Source: BOG-224 sp963783505 (GTDB lineage: Bacteria; Acidobacteriota; Terriglobia; Bryobacterales; Bryobacteraceae). Taken from it: DNA of 64,000 nucleotides. Location of the stretch: the NCBI GenBank assembly GCA_963783505.1, contig CAWAOP010000035.1:62001-126000 (forward strand). Direction: 5' to 3'. Numbering within the stretch: position 1 is the first letter of the stretch; every line of letters begins with the position of its first letter. The notes under the pieces were generated by a model that had not been told where the DNA came from, searched no databases, and was given only the letters and a program-made list of their open reading frames with translations. The translations under genes were made by a program, and so were the position numbers. Below, piece by piece: positions 17,173-26,572 of the stretch.

Positions 17173-18792
17173 CTATTGCTGGATGGCGATGGTGGTGGTG
17201 GCGTCCTGGAGGCCGCCGTTGGGCATGGCGACCATGAGGGGGATGTAATCGCCTACGGGGGCGGTGGCGGGGATTTGGATGTCCATGCGGTAGAAACCGG
17301 CGTAGTAGCCTGGGACAACCATCGAACGGGTTACCGTGGCGGACACCGCGCCGGCGCCGCTGCCGATAGTGACGACCGGTGTTTGGACCGTTTGGTAGAG
17401 CGGGCTGCCGCCGGCGGGGGTCAACTGACCGGTGGCGAGCGTTCCTTGCGAGGCGTTACCGTTGGGCGCCGCGGGACCCAAGCCGGTGACGAAGATTTGT
17501 ACCGAGTCTCCGCGCTTGGCGGGCTCGCCGCAGAAAAAGGCGGCGTTCACTCCGCCCGCGCGGCAGTTGGTGGGCATACCGTATTCCGCCGCGAGCGCGC
17601 TGGGCATGACGAACCAATTGGTGTTAGCGACTGCCACGGCGGCTTCCGGCGGAAGCTGGCTATCGGTTTGCAAAAGCCACGGGAAAGTAAAAACGCCGGG
17701 CGCCGCGGGAGCCATCTGGACCGAGTAGTTCGCGCTGGTTCCGGCCGAAGTCGTGACGGTCGCAGTGACCGTACCGGAGGTGGGAAGCTCGGCCGGAACC
17801 TGGAGGTTGATCTGGCCAAAGGCGCCTCGCACGTCCGTACCCACGTAAATCAGCGGAGCCGGAATGTTGTTGAAGGAAACCGAGACGCCGTCAAGCGTAG
17901 TGGGCATGCCCTTCGAGAAGTCGGTGGGATCGGCGGATACGGCGGAGGTTCCGAACGTGGTTCCGTAGATGCTGGCCAGCGAGCCGGGCGCAAGAGAGCT
18001 GGAATTGCCGCTGGCAGCATTGGCGATTAATTTGACGATCGGGATGTTGTCGATGGGAACCGTGAGGGACTGCGAAGACGATCCATCGATAGAAAGCACG
18101 ATGGGCTGATTGCCCGTGGGAACGGCGGGAGGCAGGACGATCAAGACCTGGTACATGCCGACGATGCAGAAGGCAGTCGTCAGGCAGTCGGAGGTGGACT
18201 GGGTCTGCGAAGAATCCAGAACGAGGGCCGGGACGCCGGCGACGGCCGCCGTTGGGTTGTCCACGGTCTCGTCGTAATTGCTCTCTTCAATGGGGCCCAG
18301 GCCAGTGGCGAAGACGACCAGGATGTCGCCCAAGCGCGCGGTGCTGGATGCGCTCACGGTGGCACCCGGCTGAATTAAGCCTCCCACAGAGGTGAGCTGG
18401 TAGTCCTGAGCGGCCACCAGGCCGGCGCCGGACTGATCGGCGCTGAACAAGCCCGCGGCGTACTGGGTGAGCGTGATCGAAAACGGCACCGAGGCTCCGA
18501 TCTGAACGGTGGTCTGGCCGGGAGAAACGCCGAAAGGAATGAGAATGCGCCAGGTTGTGCTGGTGGAACTGATCACCGTGGCGTTGGACGTTCCCACAAG
18601 GGCAGTTGTCGCCGAGCCTGACAAGAGATTCGCGCCGATTACATCGGCGAGCGTGCCCGGGGCGAGGCGGTGATCCTTCGAGGCGGCGTTCACCACATCG
18701 GTGATGTTTGGCGGGCCCTGCGCAAAGACCGGCGCGGAACGGCAGAGCAGGAGCAAAACAAGCGTTGCATCGTGGCGGTACGGAAACGGCAT
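17173..18792 (-). CDS. Secreted TIGR03437-type protein (two NAAS-LAPG domains)
   Basis: The 539-residue exported protein has a signal peptide ending PVFAQG. It contains two copies of a domain opening VVNAASKDHRLAPGTLADV (near 30) and LIANAASGNSSSLAPGSLAS (near 260), each followed by beta-rich sequence with FNNIPAPLIYVG and GLGPAAPNG-type segments. This is the TIGR03437 signature that is expanded in Candidatus Solibacter and relatives, usually as a C-terminal module of large secreted proteins. Here it stands as a two-module protein with no enzyme domain. Its role is unknown; adhesion or extracellular recognition is a guess. Confidence 0.85.
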   Translation of the reverse strand: MPFPYRHDATLVLLLLCRSAPVFAQGPPNITDVVNAASKDHRLAPGTLADVIGANLLSGSATTALVGTSNATVISSTSTTWRILIPFGVSPGQTTVQIGASVPFSITLTQYAAGLFSADQSGAGLVAAQDYQLTSVGGLIQPGATVSASSTARLGDILVVFATGLGPIEESNYDETVDNPTAAVAGVPALVLDSSQTQSTSDCLTTAFCIVGMYQVLIVLPPAVPTGNQPIVLSIDGSSSQSLTVPIDNIPIVKLIANAASGNSSSLAPGSLASIYGTTFGTSAVSADPTDFSKGMPTTLDGVSVSFNNIPAPLIYVGTDVRGAFGQINLQVPAELPTSGTVTATVTTSAGTSANYSVQMAPAAPGVFTFPWLLQTDSQLPPEAAVAVANTNWFVMPSALAAEYGMPTNCRAGGVNAAFFCGEPAKRGDSVQIFVTGLGPAAPNGNASQGTLATGQLTPAGGSPLYQTVQTPVVTIGSGAGAVSATVTRSMVVPGYYAGFYRMDIQIPATAPVGDYIPLMVAMPNGGLQDATTTIAIQQ

Positions 18793-19082
18793 GGCGGGCA
18801 AACTTCGGGACCATAGTAGCACGGAGGAGAGAGAGGCCGTGCTTGGTGCGATAATGTGGTGCGGCGGGCGGAGGGCGCGCGGGAGGCGAATGTGCTTGCG
18901 GGCCTCCGCTCCCTAACGGGGCGCCCTCTGGGCCCGGCTCGGCTCGAGGTGGCGCGGCGGGTGGGATGGGCCTCCAGGCCTGCGGATTACGCAATGCGCG
19001 CCTGCGGCGCGAGGCAGGCGGAAGCGCCTGCCCCACCGGGCTGGGCCGATGGGGCGGCACGCGAGGATGGCTTTCAAATAGA

Positions 19083-20924
19083 ATGGCGGCAAGCCGGAAG
19101 AGCCTGGTTCAATATGTGGCGCTGCTCGCCGTGGCGTTCGCGGCGGGCGTGCTGCTGAGCTATTTCCTAGGGCCGTACCTGGACGATCCGGCGTACGATT
19201 TCATGTTCCGGCTTTATAAGCCGAAGCCGTGGCGGACGCAATCGGTCGTTTTGGCCATAGACGAAAAAACGTTACAGAAGTGCGGGGGGATCGGCGGAAT
19301 CCGGAAGCCGCTGGCGGATGGCCTGCGGAGGGTGGCTCATGCGGCTCCGCAGGCGGTGGCCATCGACTTGATCCTCGCGGATCGGCGGACCGCGAGCGAT
19401 GTGGACGCTAACCTGGCCGAGGCTTTCAGCATGACGCCCAACCTGGCGCTGGCGAGCGATCTGCTCGAAACGGAATGGGAAGACCCTTTGCCGGCGTTCA
19501 AACGGTGGGCAGCGGCCGTCGGCCACGTACACGCGCAGCCGGATTCGGACGGCGTTACGCGGACTATTCTGCTCGACAAGCATATCGGCCGCGAGCGGCG
19601 GTGGGCGCTGGCGCTGGAAGCGTACCGGCTGAGCCGCGGCGGCCTGCCGATTGTCGAGTACCCCGAGAAACTGACGATCGGATCGGAGACTATTCCAGCC
19701 ACCGGCGAAGGACGGCCCATGCGCATTCGTTATTTGCCGCCGGGCGCCACGCCCCCTATTCCGCGCGTTTCGCTGGCCGACCTGATCGACAATCCGGATA
19801 AGGTCACCGAATTCACGAATAAGGCCGTTTTCGTGGGCGTCACGGCGCTCACCGAAGTTCGCGACCGGCTGGTGACGCCGTACTCGAACGGCAGGCAGAC
19901 CACGGGAATCGAAATCAACGCCGAAGCGTACGAAACGCTGGCGCAGGGGCTGTTCATCACGGACGTGGAGCCGCTGTGGGTGTTCCTGTTCAGCCTGGGG
20001 ATGGCCGCGGCCATCGGCGTTTCGTTCCGCTATCTGCCGGGCTGGTACGCATACGCCGGAGCGGGGCTGGCGCTCGCGGCGGCTCACATCACGCCATACA
20101 TCTTCTTCGCGAATCAGCGGGTGCTTTCATTCGCCACGCCTTTCTGCTCCGCGTGGCTGACTTTTCTTTCGGCGGCGGCGTTTTATCACCTGGTGGTGCG
20201 GCGCGACTGGCGCACGGAACAAGCCGCGCGGGCGCGATACCAGCAGGCGGTACAGTTCGTGACGCACGAAATGCGCACGCCGCTCTCGGCCATACAGGGT
20301 TCGAGCGAGTTGATTTCGCGCTTCGCGCTGAGCGAGGACAAGCGCAAGCAGATCGCGGAGGTGATCAACTCCGAATCGAAGCGGCTGGCCCGTATGGTGG
20401 AGATCTTCCTCAACGTGGAGCGCCTCTCGGCCGGGCAGATGGAGTTGAAGAGCGACGCGATTGGCGTCAGGGAGCTGGTGGAAACGTGCGGCCAGCGCGT
20501 GCGGCCGCTGGCCGAGCGGAAGCGAATCGCGGTGAATATTCAAGCCATCGCGGAGGATCTCGGCATCGCCGGAGATCGCGAGCTGATGGAGTACGCTTGC
20601 TACAATCTCCTTACGAACGCGGTGAAGTACTCGCCGGCCGGGACCACGGTAACTGTCTCCGCATGGAAGGATGACGCCGGCGTCCGCATCTCCGTGAAAG
20701 ACCAGGGCATCGGCATGGACCACAAGGAGGTCAAGCTGATTTTCCGTAAGTTTTACCGGACGCGGAAGGCGGAAGAGTCCGGCGAAGCCGGTACGGGGAT
20801 CGGGCTTTCCATCGTCGAGCAGATCGTGGAGCGGCACGGCGGGCGGATCGACGTCACGAGCCAGCCGGGCCAGGGTTCGTGCTTCACGGTGACGCTGCCG
20901 GGGGCGGCCGCGGGACGGAACTGA
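19083..20924 (+). CDS. CHASE2-domain sensor histidine kinase
   Basis: I chose the ATG at 19083, giving 613 residues that open with a membrane anchor. The layout is TM1, an extracytoplasmic CHASE2 sensor (about 35-285, with VVLAIDEKTL and VGVTALTEVRDRLVTPY), three closely spaced TM helices (about 295-375), and then a kinase core with phospho-His in THEMRTPLSAIQGS, an N box and GTGIGLSIVEQIVERHGG. CHASE2 ligands are mostly unknown. The stop overlaps the regulator start in TGATG, so the pair is co-translated. Upstream text 18793-19082 is repeat-like. Confidence 0.9.
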   Translation: MAASRKSLVQYVALLAVAFAAGVLLSYFLGPYLDDPAYDFMFRLYKPKPWRTQSVVLAIDEKTLQKCGGIGGIRKPLADGLRRVAHAAPQAVAIDLILADRRTASDVDANLAEAFSMTPNLALASDLLETEWEDPLPAFKRWAAAVGHVHAQPDSDGVTRTILLDKHIGRERRWALALEAYRLSRGGLPIVEYPEKLTIGSETIPATGEGRPMRIRYLPPGATPPIPRVSLADLIDNPDKVTEFTNKAVFVGVTALTEVRDRLVTPYSNGRQTTGIEINAEAYETLAQGLFITDVEPLWVFLFSLGMAAAIGVSFRYLPGWYAYAGAGLALAAAHITPYIFFANQRVLSFATPFCSAWLTFLSAAAFYHLVVRRDWRTEQAARARYQQAVQFVTHEMRTPLSAIQGSSELISRFALSEDKRKQIAEVINSESKRLARMVEIFLNVERLSAGQMELKSDAIGVRELVETCGQRVRPLAERKRIAVNIQAIAEDLGIAGDRELMEYACYNLLTNAVKYSPAGTTVTVSAWKDDAGVRISVKDQGIGMDHKEVKLIFRKFYRTRKAEESGEAGTGIGLSIVEQIVERHGGRIDVTSQPGQGSCFTVTLPGAAAGRN

Positions 20925-22240
20925 TGGCGAGACTGCTGATAGTCGAAGACGATCCGGCGCTGCAATTCACGATACAGACGGCGCTGGAGGCCAAGGGCCA
21001 CGAAGTGGACGCGGCCTCGACGACGGGCGACGCCATCGAGCGGCTGCACGCGCAAGCGTATCCCATTGTCATCTCCGATATATACATCGACGAGCGGACG
21101 GGGCTCGATGTTCTCGAAGCGGCCAAGCTTGCGGACCCGCAATGCGCGGTGATTTTGATGACGGGGCGCGGGACGATCGAGACGGCCGTGGCGGCCACGC
21201 AGGGCGGCGCCTTCGATTACATCGCCAAGCCGTTCGGCCTGGACGTGATACTGGACGCGGTGGAGCGCGCCGAAGCTGCGCGCAACGGCGGGGACGAGGA
21301 CGGCGAAGAAGAAGTGGCGGAAGAGGAGCTTCCGGATACCGTCCTGATTGGGAATTCGCCCGCGATGGTGGAAATTTACAAAACCGTCGCGCGCGCGGCG
21401 CCGACAGACGCCACGGTGCTGCTGGAAGGCGAGACGGGAACGGGCAAGGAACTGGTGGCGCGGATGGTTCACCGCTTCAGCCGGCGCGCCGCGCAACCGT
21501 TCGCCCCGGTGGATTGCGGCTCCATCGCGCCTTCGCTGCTGGAGAGCGAACTGTTCGGCGCTATGCGCGGAGCGTATACGGGCGCGGACAAAGACCGCGT
21601 GGGCGTGTTTGAAGCGGCTAATCGCGGGACGGTGTTTCTCGACGAAATCGGCGACGTCGAGATGGGCTTTCAATTGGCGCTGCTGCGTTTTCTGGAGAGC
21701 CACGAGATCCGGCCGGTGGGCGCGTCGCGCGCCAAGGAAGTGGACGTTCGCGTGATCGCCGCCACCAATCGCGATTTACAGAAGATGGTGGAAGAGAACA
21801 AGTTTCGCGCCGATCTATGGTACCGGTTGAACACCGTGCGCATCGTGCTGCCGCCGTTGCGCGACAGGCGTTCCGACATTCCCCAACTGGCGCGCTTCTT
21901 CGCCACAAACTACAACGGCAAGTATGGCCTCGGCGTCAAGCTGATGGAGTCCGGAGTGCAGGCGCTCCAGGATTACACGTGGCCGGGAAACGTGCGCCAG
22001 CTTCAGCACCTGGTGGAGCGGCTGGCGGTGCTCGAAGCGAGGATCGACGGGGATTCCGTGGGGCGGGCGCTCATGGCAATGGAAGCGCGGGACCGGCCGG
22101 TGGAGACGCTCGGGGACATCGAAGAAGAGCAGATCAAGCGCGTGCTGGCCGCCACGGGCGGCAACAAGAGCAAAACCGCGCAACTGCTGGGGATCGAGCG
22201 GAAGACGCTGTACCGCAAGCTGGAGAAGCTGAAGCTGTGA
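20924..22240 (+). CDS. Sigma-54-dependent response regulator
   Basis: The ATG overlaps the kinase stop by one base. The 438 residues comprise a receiver (VEDD at 7-10, D52 in ISDIYID), an acidic linker (DGEEEVAEEE), an AAA+ domain with Walker A GETGTGKE, the sigma-54 contact loop as GAYTGA (Tyr variant), GTVFLDEIGDVE, and a Fis-type helix-turn-helix with KTAQLLGIERKTLYRKL. It is the cognate output of the CHASE2 kinase. Its targets are not apparent from nearby dyads. Confidence 0.92.
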   Translation: MARLLIVEDDPALQFTIQTALEAKGHEVDAASTTGDAIERLHAQAYPIVISDIYIDERTGLDVLEAAKLADPQCAVILMTGRGTIETAVAATQGGAFDYIAKPFGLDVILDAVERAEAARNGGDEDGEEEVAEEELPDTVLIGNSPAMVEIYKTVARAAPTDATVLLEGETGTGKELVARMVHRFSRRAAQPFAPVDCGSIAPSLLESELFGAMRGAYTGADKDRVGVFEAANRGTVFLDEIGDVEMGFQLALLRFLESHEIRPVGASRAKEVDVRVIAATNRDLQKMVEENKFRADLWYRLNTVRIVLPPLRDRRSDIPQLARFFATNYNGKYGLGVKLMESGVQALQDYTWPGNVRQLQHLVERLAVLEARIDGDSVGRALMAMEARDRPVETLGDIEEEQIKRVLAATGGNKSKTAQLLGIERKTLYRKLEKLKL

Positions 22241-22289
22241 GCGGCGGGGCGGCGTCCGGCGTTCGCGTTCGTTTTTCCGCTATTCGCTT

Positions 22290-22324
22290 TCAGCTATCAG
22301 CCGTCAGCTATCAGCTATCAGCTA
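22290..22324. repeat. TCAGCTA short direct repeats
   Basis: Four TCAGCTA heptamers occur in 35 bases, three of them head to tail. The tract is in the gap between the regulator and glmS and could form small stems. No function is claimed. Confidence 0.6.
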
Positions 22325-22403
22325 ACACCTGTCGGATCTGGGATGAGCGAATCGAGTTGCGCGTACTAGTATCCAATCGGGGTGTGCGATTTTTCGCAGC
22401 CTC

Positions 22404-22409
22404 TATAAT
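22404..22409 (+). promoter_or_regulatory. TATAAT -10 box directly before glmS (possible leaderless start)
   Basis: A consensus TATAAT ends six bases before the glmS ATG at 22416, which would put +1 on or next to the start codon. No Shine-Dalgarno sequence is visible in that gap. The -35 position (around 22381-22386) is a poor match. Confidence 0.45.
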
Positions 22410-22415
22410 AAATTT

Positions 22416-24269
22416 ATGTGCGGAATCGTCGGCTACATCGGGAATCAGAAGGCTGTCCCCGTCATTTTGGAAGGATTGAAGCGCCTCGAGTATCGGGGCT
22501 ACGATTCGGCCGGAATCGCGGTCTATAGCGTCGCGAACGGGCTCGACGTGCGCCGCGCCTCGGGCAAGCTGCGCAATCTGGAGGAGGCCATCCGGCTGAA
22601 TCCGCTGGAAGGCACTTTCGGAATCGGACATACGCGCTGGGCGACGCACGGACGTCCCACCGAAGAGAATGCCCACCCGCACCGCGATTGCAAGGGCGAC
22701 GTGGTGGTGGTTCATAACGGCATCGTCGAAAATTATCTGGCGCTGAAAGAGCAGTTGGAGCGCGAGGGGCACGTATTCCGCACGGAAACGGATACGGAGA
22801 TCGTCGCCCACCTGGTGGAGAAGTATTTCACCGGCAATCTGGAAGAAGCCGTCCGCACGGCTGTGCGCCAACTGACGGGCGTGTTCGCCCTGGCCGTGAT
22901 CTCGCGCTCCGATCCCAACAAAATCGTAGCCGCGCGTTCCGGCCCGCCGGTGGTCATCGGGATTGGAACGGACGAGTACTTCGTGGCTTCCGACGTTCCC
23001 GCTATTCTCAACCACACGCGGGATATGTTTTTCCTGGCCGACGGGGATATGGCGGTGCTTACTCCGAGCGGCGTGCGCCTGTGCGATTTCGAAGGGCGCG
23101 CGGTGAGCCGGCAGGTCTCGCACATTTTGTGGGACCCCATCATGGCGGAAAAGGGCGGTTACAAGCATTTCATGCTCAAGGAGATTTTCGAGCAGCCGCG
23201 CGCCGTCCGCGATACCACGCTGGGCCGCGTGGGGCAGGAGAGCGGCCGCATTTTCCTGGACGAGATGGATATCCGCGCGGAAGAGTTCGCGCGCTTCCGG
23301 CAGGTGAAGATCATCGCGTGCGGCACGAGCTGGCACGCGGCGCTGGCGGGCAAGTTCATGATCGAGAGGCTGGCGCGTCTGCCGGTGGAAGTGGATTACG
23401 GCAGCGAGTTCCGGTACCGCGACCCGATCATTCTGGAAGACACGCTGACCATCGTGATTTCGCAATCCGGAGAGACGGCGGATACGCTGGCGGCCCAGCG
23501 CGAGGCCAAGCTGCGCGGCTCGAAGACGCTGGCCATCTGCAACGTGGTGGGCTCGATGGTGACGCGCGAAGCCGCCGGATGCGTGTACACGCACGCGGGG
23601 CCGGAGATCGGCGTAGCCTCCACCAAGGCCTTCACGTGCCAGTTGACCGCTCTGTTCATTCTGGCCTTGCACCTGGGCCAGGCCAACGGGGCGATGGATA
23701 GCGCAGGTTCGCGCGAGATGGTGCGGGAGCTGGTGCGCATTCCGCACAAGCTGGAAACCATTCTCAATAACGACGCGCAACTCGAAGCGCTGGGCCGGGA
23801 GCTGTACACCGCCAAAGACTTCCTGTTCCTGGGCCGCGGGATTCACTATCCGATCGCTCTCGAGGGCGCGCTCAAGCTGAAGGAAATTTCCTACATCCAC
23901 GCCGAGGGCTATCCGGCCGGAGAGATGAAGCACGGCCCCAACGCGCTGATCGACGAAACACTTCCGGTGGTGGTGATCGCCACGCACGACGCGCGGAATT
24001 TGCAGAGCCGGATGCTGTACGAGAAGACTCTCTCCAATATTCAGGAAGTGAAAGCGCGCGAAGGCATCGTGGTGGCGATCGCGACCGAGGGAGACACGGA
24101 AATCCGCAAATCCGCCAAGCACGTCATCGAGGTTCCGGCGGCATCGGAATTGGTCTCGCCGATTCTGGAGATCGTGCCGTTGCAGTTGCTGGCTTATCAC
24201 ATCGCCGTGCGGAGAGGGTGCGACGTGGACCAGCCGCGGAACCTGGCGAAGAGCGTGACGGTGGAGTAG
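22416..24269 (+). CDS. glmS: Glutamine--fructose-6-phosphate aminotransferase (isomerizing)
   Basis: The 617-residue length is normal for GlmS. The N-terminus is MCGIVGYIG, with Cys2 as the glutaminase nucleophile once Met is removed, followed by GTFGIGHTRWATHG. The C-terminal part carries two SIS isomerase domains: ACGTSWHAALAGKF with SQSGETADTLAA, and FLGRGIHYPIALEGALKLKE, and ends PRNLAKSVTVE. It makes glucosamine-6-phosphate, the entry to UDP-GlcNAc for peptidoglycan and LPS. No glmS ribozyme is possible in the six-base upstream gap after the -10 box, if that promoter is used. Confidence 0.97.
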   Translation: MCGIVGYIGNQKAVPVILEGLKRLEYRGYDSAGIAVYSVANGLDVRRASGKLRNLEEAIRLNPLEGTFGIGHTRWATHGRPTEENAHPHRDCKGDVVVVHNGIVENYLALKEQLEREGHVFRTETDTEIVAHLVEKYFTGNLEEAVRTAVRQLTGVFALAVISRSDPNKIVAARSGPPVVIGIGTDEYFVASDVPAILNHTRDMFFLADGDMAVLTPSGVRLCDFEGRAVSRQVSHILWDPIMAEKGGYKHFMLKEIFEQPRAVRDTTLGRVGQESGRIFLDEMDIRAEEFARFRQVKIIACGTSWHAALAGKFMIERLARLPVEVDYGSEFRYRDPIILEDTLTIVISQSGETADTLAAQREAKLRGSKTLAICNVVGSMVTREAAGCVYTHAGPEIGVASTKAFTCQLTALFILALHLGQANGAMDSAGSREMVRELVRIPHKLETILNNDAQLEALGRELYTAKDFLFLGRGIHYPIALEGALKLKEISYIHAEGYPAGEMKHGPNALIDETLPVVVIATHDARNLQSRMLYEKTLSNIQEVKAREGIVVAIATEGDTEIRKSAKHVIEVPAASELVSPILEIVPLQLLAYHIAVRRGCDVDQPRNLAKSVTVE

Positions 24270-24317
24270 GGCGCCGGCGCGCGGGGCGACCGAGGTCCGC
24301 GGCGTTAATAACCTGGA

Positions 24318-25449
24318 TTATCGGTTCGCCTCCGCGCCTCCTTGGGCGCCTGTGGAGCGAGCCTCAGGCTTGCCACGTCGGCTTTCGTGCCGACGTTCGG
24401 CGCTCGATGCCGGCACGAAAGCCGGCATGGCAGGCGTGGACGCCCACTCCACAGTGCGATGGATAATCCTCATTTTGCTTGCCGCACTGCACTGGCGGGA
24501 TCGGCGCGGGCGGCGGCGACGGAGCAAGGCAACGGCTATCAGGCCCGTCGCCAGGAGCGCGATTGGGGCCGGTTCGGGCGCGGTCAGGTCATATCCCAGC
24601 GTTTCGAGGACGATGGCTTCGGGGCCGCCGTTGGTGAGCGCCACCGCCGAATTCGGACAGCCGATCGCGTCCTGAATGTATGGGCCGGGGCTGGCGGCGG
24701 GGCAACCGGCGTCGCCGTATACCCAATCGTTGCGGTCGCCATCCACGTTCGCCTGGTTAAACTGCGCAACGTCGGTGGAACCGTTGTAAGAGAAGTAGAC
24801 CGCATCGCTGGATGTCGTCGAACAGAAGGCGCGAGCCGGACGACGAATAGCGGAAGTAATCCTCGGCGTCGTAACTTGACGGCAACGGCCCGCCGTCGGC
24901 TATTCCCGTAAGCGCGGAGCCGATGCCCAGAGCTTCGTCCAGTTCGTGTTCCGCGACGTCCATGAAGTCGTAGGCGCCGGGAGCCGCAACGCCGTTGTAC
25001 TCGAACGTCGCGCTGTTGGAAAAGCTGATCAGGCTGTCATACGGCACGCTCGGGACGGTATAACCCAGAGCCATGGCGTCGGCGAACGTCAGAATCACGT
25101 TGCCGTTCCCGATGGGGTCGGTGGCGGGCAGCGTAGCGACGGCCGCAGCAAGATAGGAGTTCTGCGGGTTGGCGGCGGAATCCGCGATCGTCTGCGACCT
25201 CCAACTGGCGTATGTGGTGGTTCCGATATAGGTCTGACTGCTTCCCAGGCCGGTGGAATTGAATTGCACATCGATGACGACAGGGAAGTCGATGGAGAAC
25301 ATCGAGTTGTATTCGGCCACGACGCTGTTGAACGCGGTTTGCGCAGCCGCCGGGACGTTCGAATTGTAATTGACAATGATGCCTGTGGCGTTCGCGGGAA
25401 CACAACAGGTCAGTACGGCGGCGCAGACTGCCCATTTCAGAATTCGCAC
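24318..25449 (-). pseudogene. PEP-CTERM NF038122-type metalloprotease, frameshifted
   Basis: The frame opens with a signal peptide (CCVPANATG) and a protease-like domain with FMDVAEHELDEALGIGSAL carrying the HE zinc motif. At about 24824 the frame changes: compared with the intact neighbour paralogue (RLPTTSSSAAVYFSYNG), this copy has one extra base. The second frame then continues with VYFSYNGSTDVAQFNQAN, SPGPYIQDAIGCP and a PEP-CTERM sorting tail (PEPAPIALLATGLIAVALL, then RRRRPRR). After the sorting signal the frame runs about 60 codons further, through a hairpin repeat, before stopping. It is likely non-functional unless the extra base is a sequencing error. Confidence 0.78.
24351..24453. 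repeat. 103-bp imperfect hairpin element (MITE-like)
   Basis: The ends are TGTGGAG and CTCCACA, and an inner dyad pairs GTCGGCTTTCGTGCCGAC with GCCGGCACGAAAGCCGGC (16 of 18). The whole unit can fold back on itself. It overlaps the 3' end of the frameshifted metalloprotease and supplies its odd C-terminal extension. Confidence 0.65.
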
Positions 25450-25543
25450 TTGAAGCCCCCTCGCTTACAAGACGCCGAACAGATACCCAGATAGAAAGAA
25501 GACTACCACGCGCCCGTTGAGGCGAGCGCTCAAACACCCAGTC

Positions 25544-26572
25544 TTAGACTGTCCCGCGGCCCCTTTGTTTCTTCCGCCCGATCAGCAGCGCGGCGCCGAG
25601 ACCCAAGCCAACCAGCGTCATGGGGGCCGGCTCGGGGACTTCGTCCCAACCCAGCGTCTGAAGCGCAATCGACTCGGGCATGGTGGCGGCCAGCAAAATC
25701 GCATTCGTATCCGGGCAGCCGACGGAATCGTTGATGTACGGCCCTGGGCTCGATCCCGGACAACTGGCGCTGGCGTACATCCAGCCGCTGTAGTCGAGGT
25801 AGTTGCTGGGGGGGTCGTTCGGGATGTTGGTGGGGTTCACATTCTGGTTGAATTGCGCAACGTCCGTGGTTCCGTTGTAAGAGAAGTACACCGCGGCACT
25901 GGAGGACGTCGTTGGAAGGCGCGTCCCGGAAGAAGAATACCGGAAGTAATCGTATGCTTGGTACTCCGTCGGGAGCGAGCCGCCATTGTTCGTGCCGTTG
26001 AGGGCGGATTGGAGTCCCAGCGCCTCATTCAGTTCGTGTTCCGCTATGGTAGTGAAATCGTAGTCGCCGGACGCGGCGACGCCGAGGTACTCCCAGGCGT
26101 AATTGGTGGAGAAGTTCAGCGTGGCGAACGTGCCGGATACGTTCTGGCCCAAGGCGAGGAGATCGGCGAAGGTCACGTAAACGTTGCCGTTCCCTATTGG
26201 ATCGGACGCAGGAAGCTTCGATACCGCGGCCGCAAGGTAGGGATTGCCCGGATTTGCGGTTGAATCCGCCTTCATATCCGATACCCAGGTGGCGTACGGT
26301 AACGACGCGGTGGTCGTTACATTATTTGCGAGGGCCGCTAGCGATTCGAAATCGACGGTGATGTTGATCGTTCCGGCGTTGCTGAACAGCGCGTCATAAC
26401 GGGGGATGATGACGTTGTTAAACACGTTCTGGGCGCCTTGCGGAACCACCCCGGAAAAGTTGACAACAATGGTCGTAGCATCGGCGCGCGAGCCGCACCA
26501 CAAAATGGCGGCCATCGCCGCCCATCGCGTCAGACGCACTAGGGGGCTTCCAATCGATTTGGGAACGCGCAT
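25544..26572 (-). CDS. PEP-CTERM NF038122-type metalloprotease
   Basis: I use the ATG at 26572, which gives 342 residues and a signal peptide ending SRADATT; the frame is open further upstream without signal-like content. The protease-like region holds FTTIAEHELNEALGLQSALN, with HE zinc ligands as in the NF038122 family, and the C-terminus is a canonical PEP-CTERM tag (PEPAPMTLVGLGLGAALLIG followed by RKKQRGR). Such proteins are exported, sorted and processed by exosortase and usually linked to exopolysaccharide. It is a tandem paralogue of the downstream frameshifted gene. Its substrate is unknown. Confidence 0.82.
   Translation of the reverse strand: MRVPKSIGSPLVRLTRWAAMAAILWCGSRADATTIVVNFSGVVPQGAQNVFNNVIIPRYDALFSNAGTINITVDFESLAALANNVTTTASLPYATWVSDMKADSTANPGNPYLAAAVSKLPASDPIGNGNVYVTFADLLALGQNVSGTFATLNFSTNYAWEYLGVAASGDYDFTTIAEHELNEALGLQSALNGTNNGGSLPTEYQAYDYFRYSSSGTRLPTTSSSAAVYFSYNGTTDVAQFNQNVNPTNIPNDPPSNYLDYSGWMYASASCPGSSPGPYINDSVGCPDTNAILLAATMPESIALQTLGWDEVPEPAPMTLVGLGLGAALLIGRKKQRGRGTV

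Noticed and set aside
22290..22324. Short TCAGCTA repeats considered as a CRISPR or origin iteron
   Set aside because: The units are seven bases with almost no spacer and no replication gene is present.
22241..22415. glmS ribozyme or riboswitch
   Set aside because: The gap is short, contains simple repeats, and a -10 box sits directly before the ATG; no conserved ribozyme core was seen.
22311..24200. 629-codon minus-strand open frame opposite glmS
   Set aside because: glmS on the plus strand is unmistakable; the antisense frame is an artefact of codon composition.
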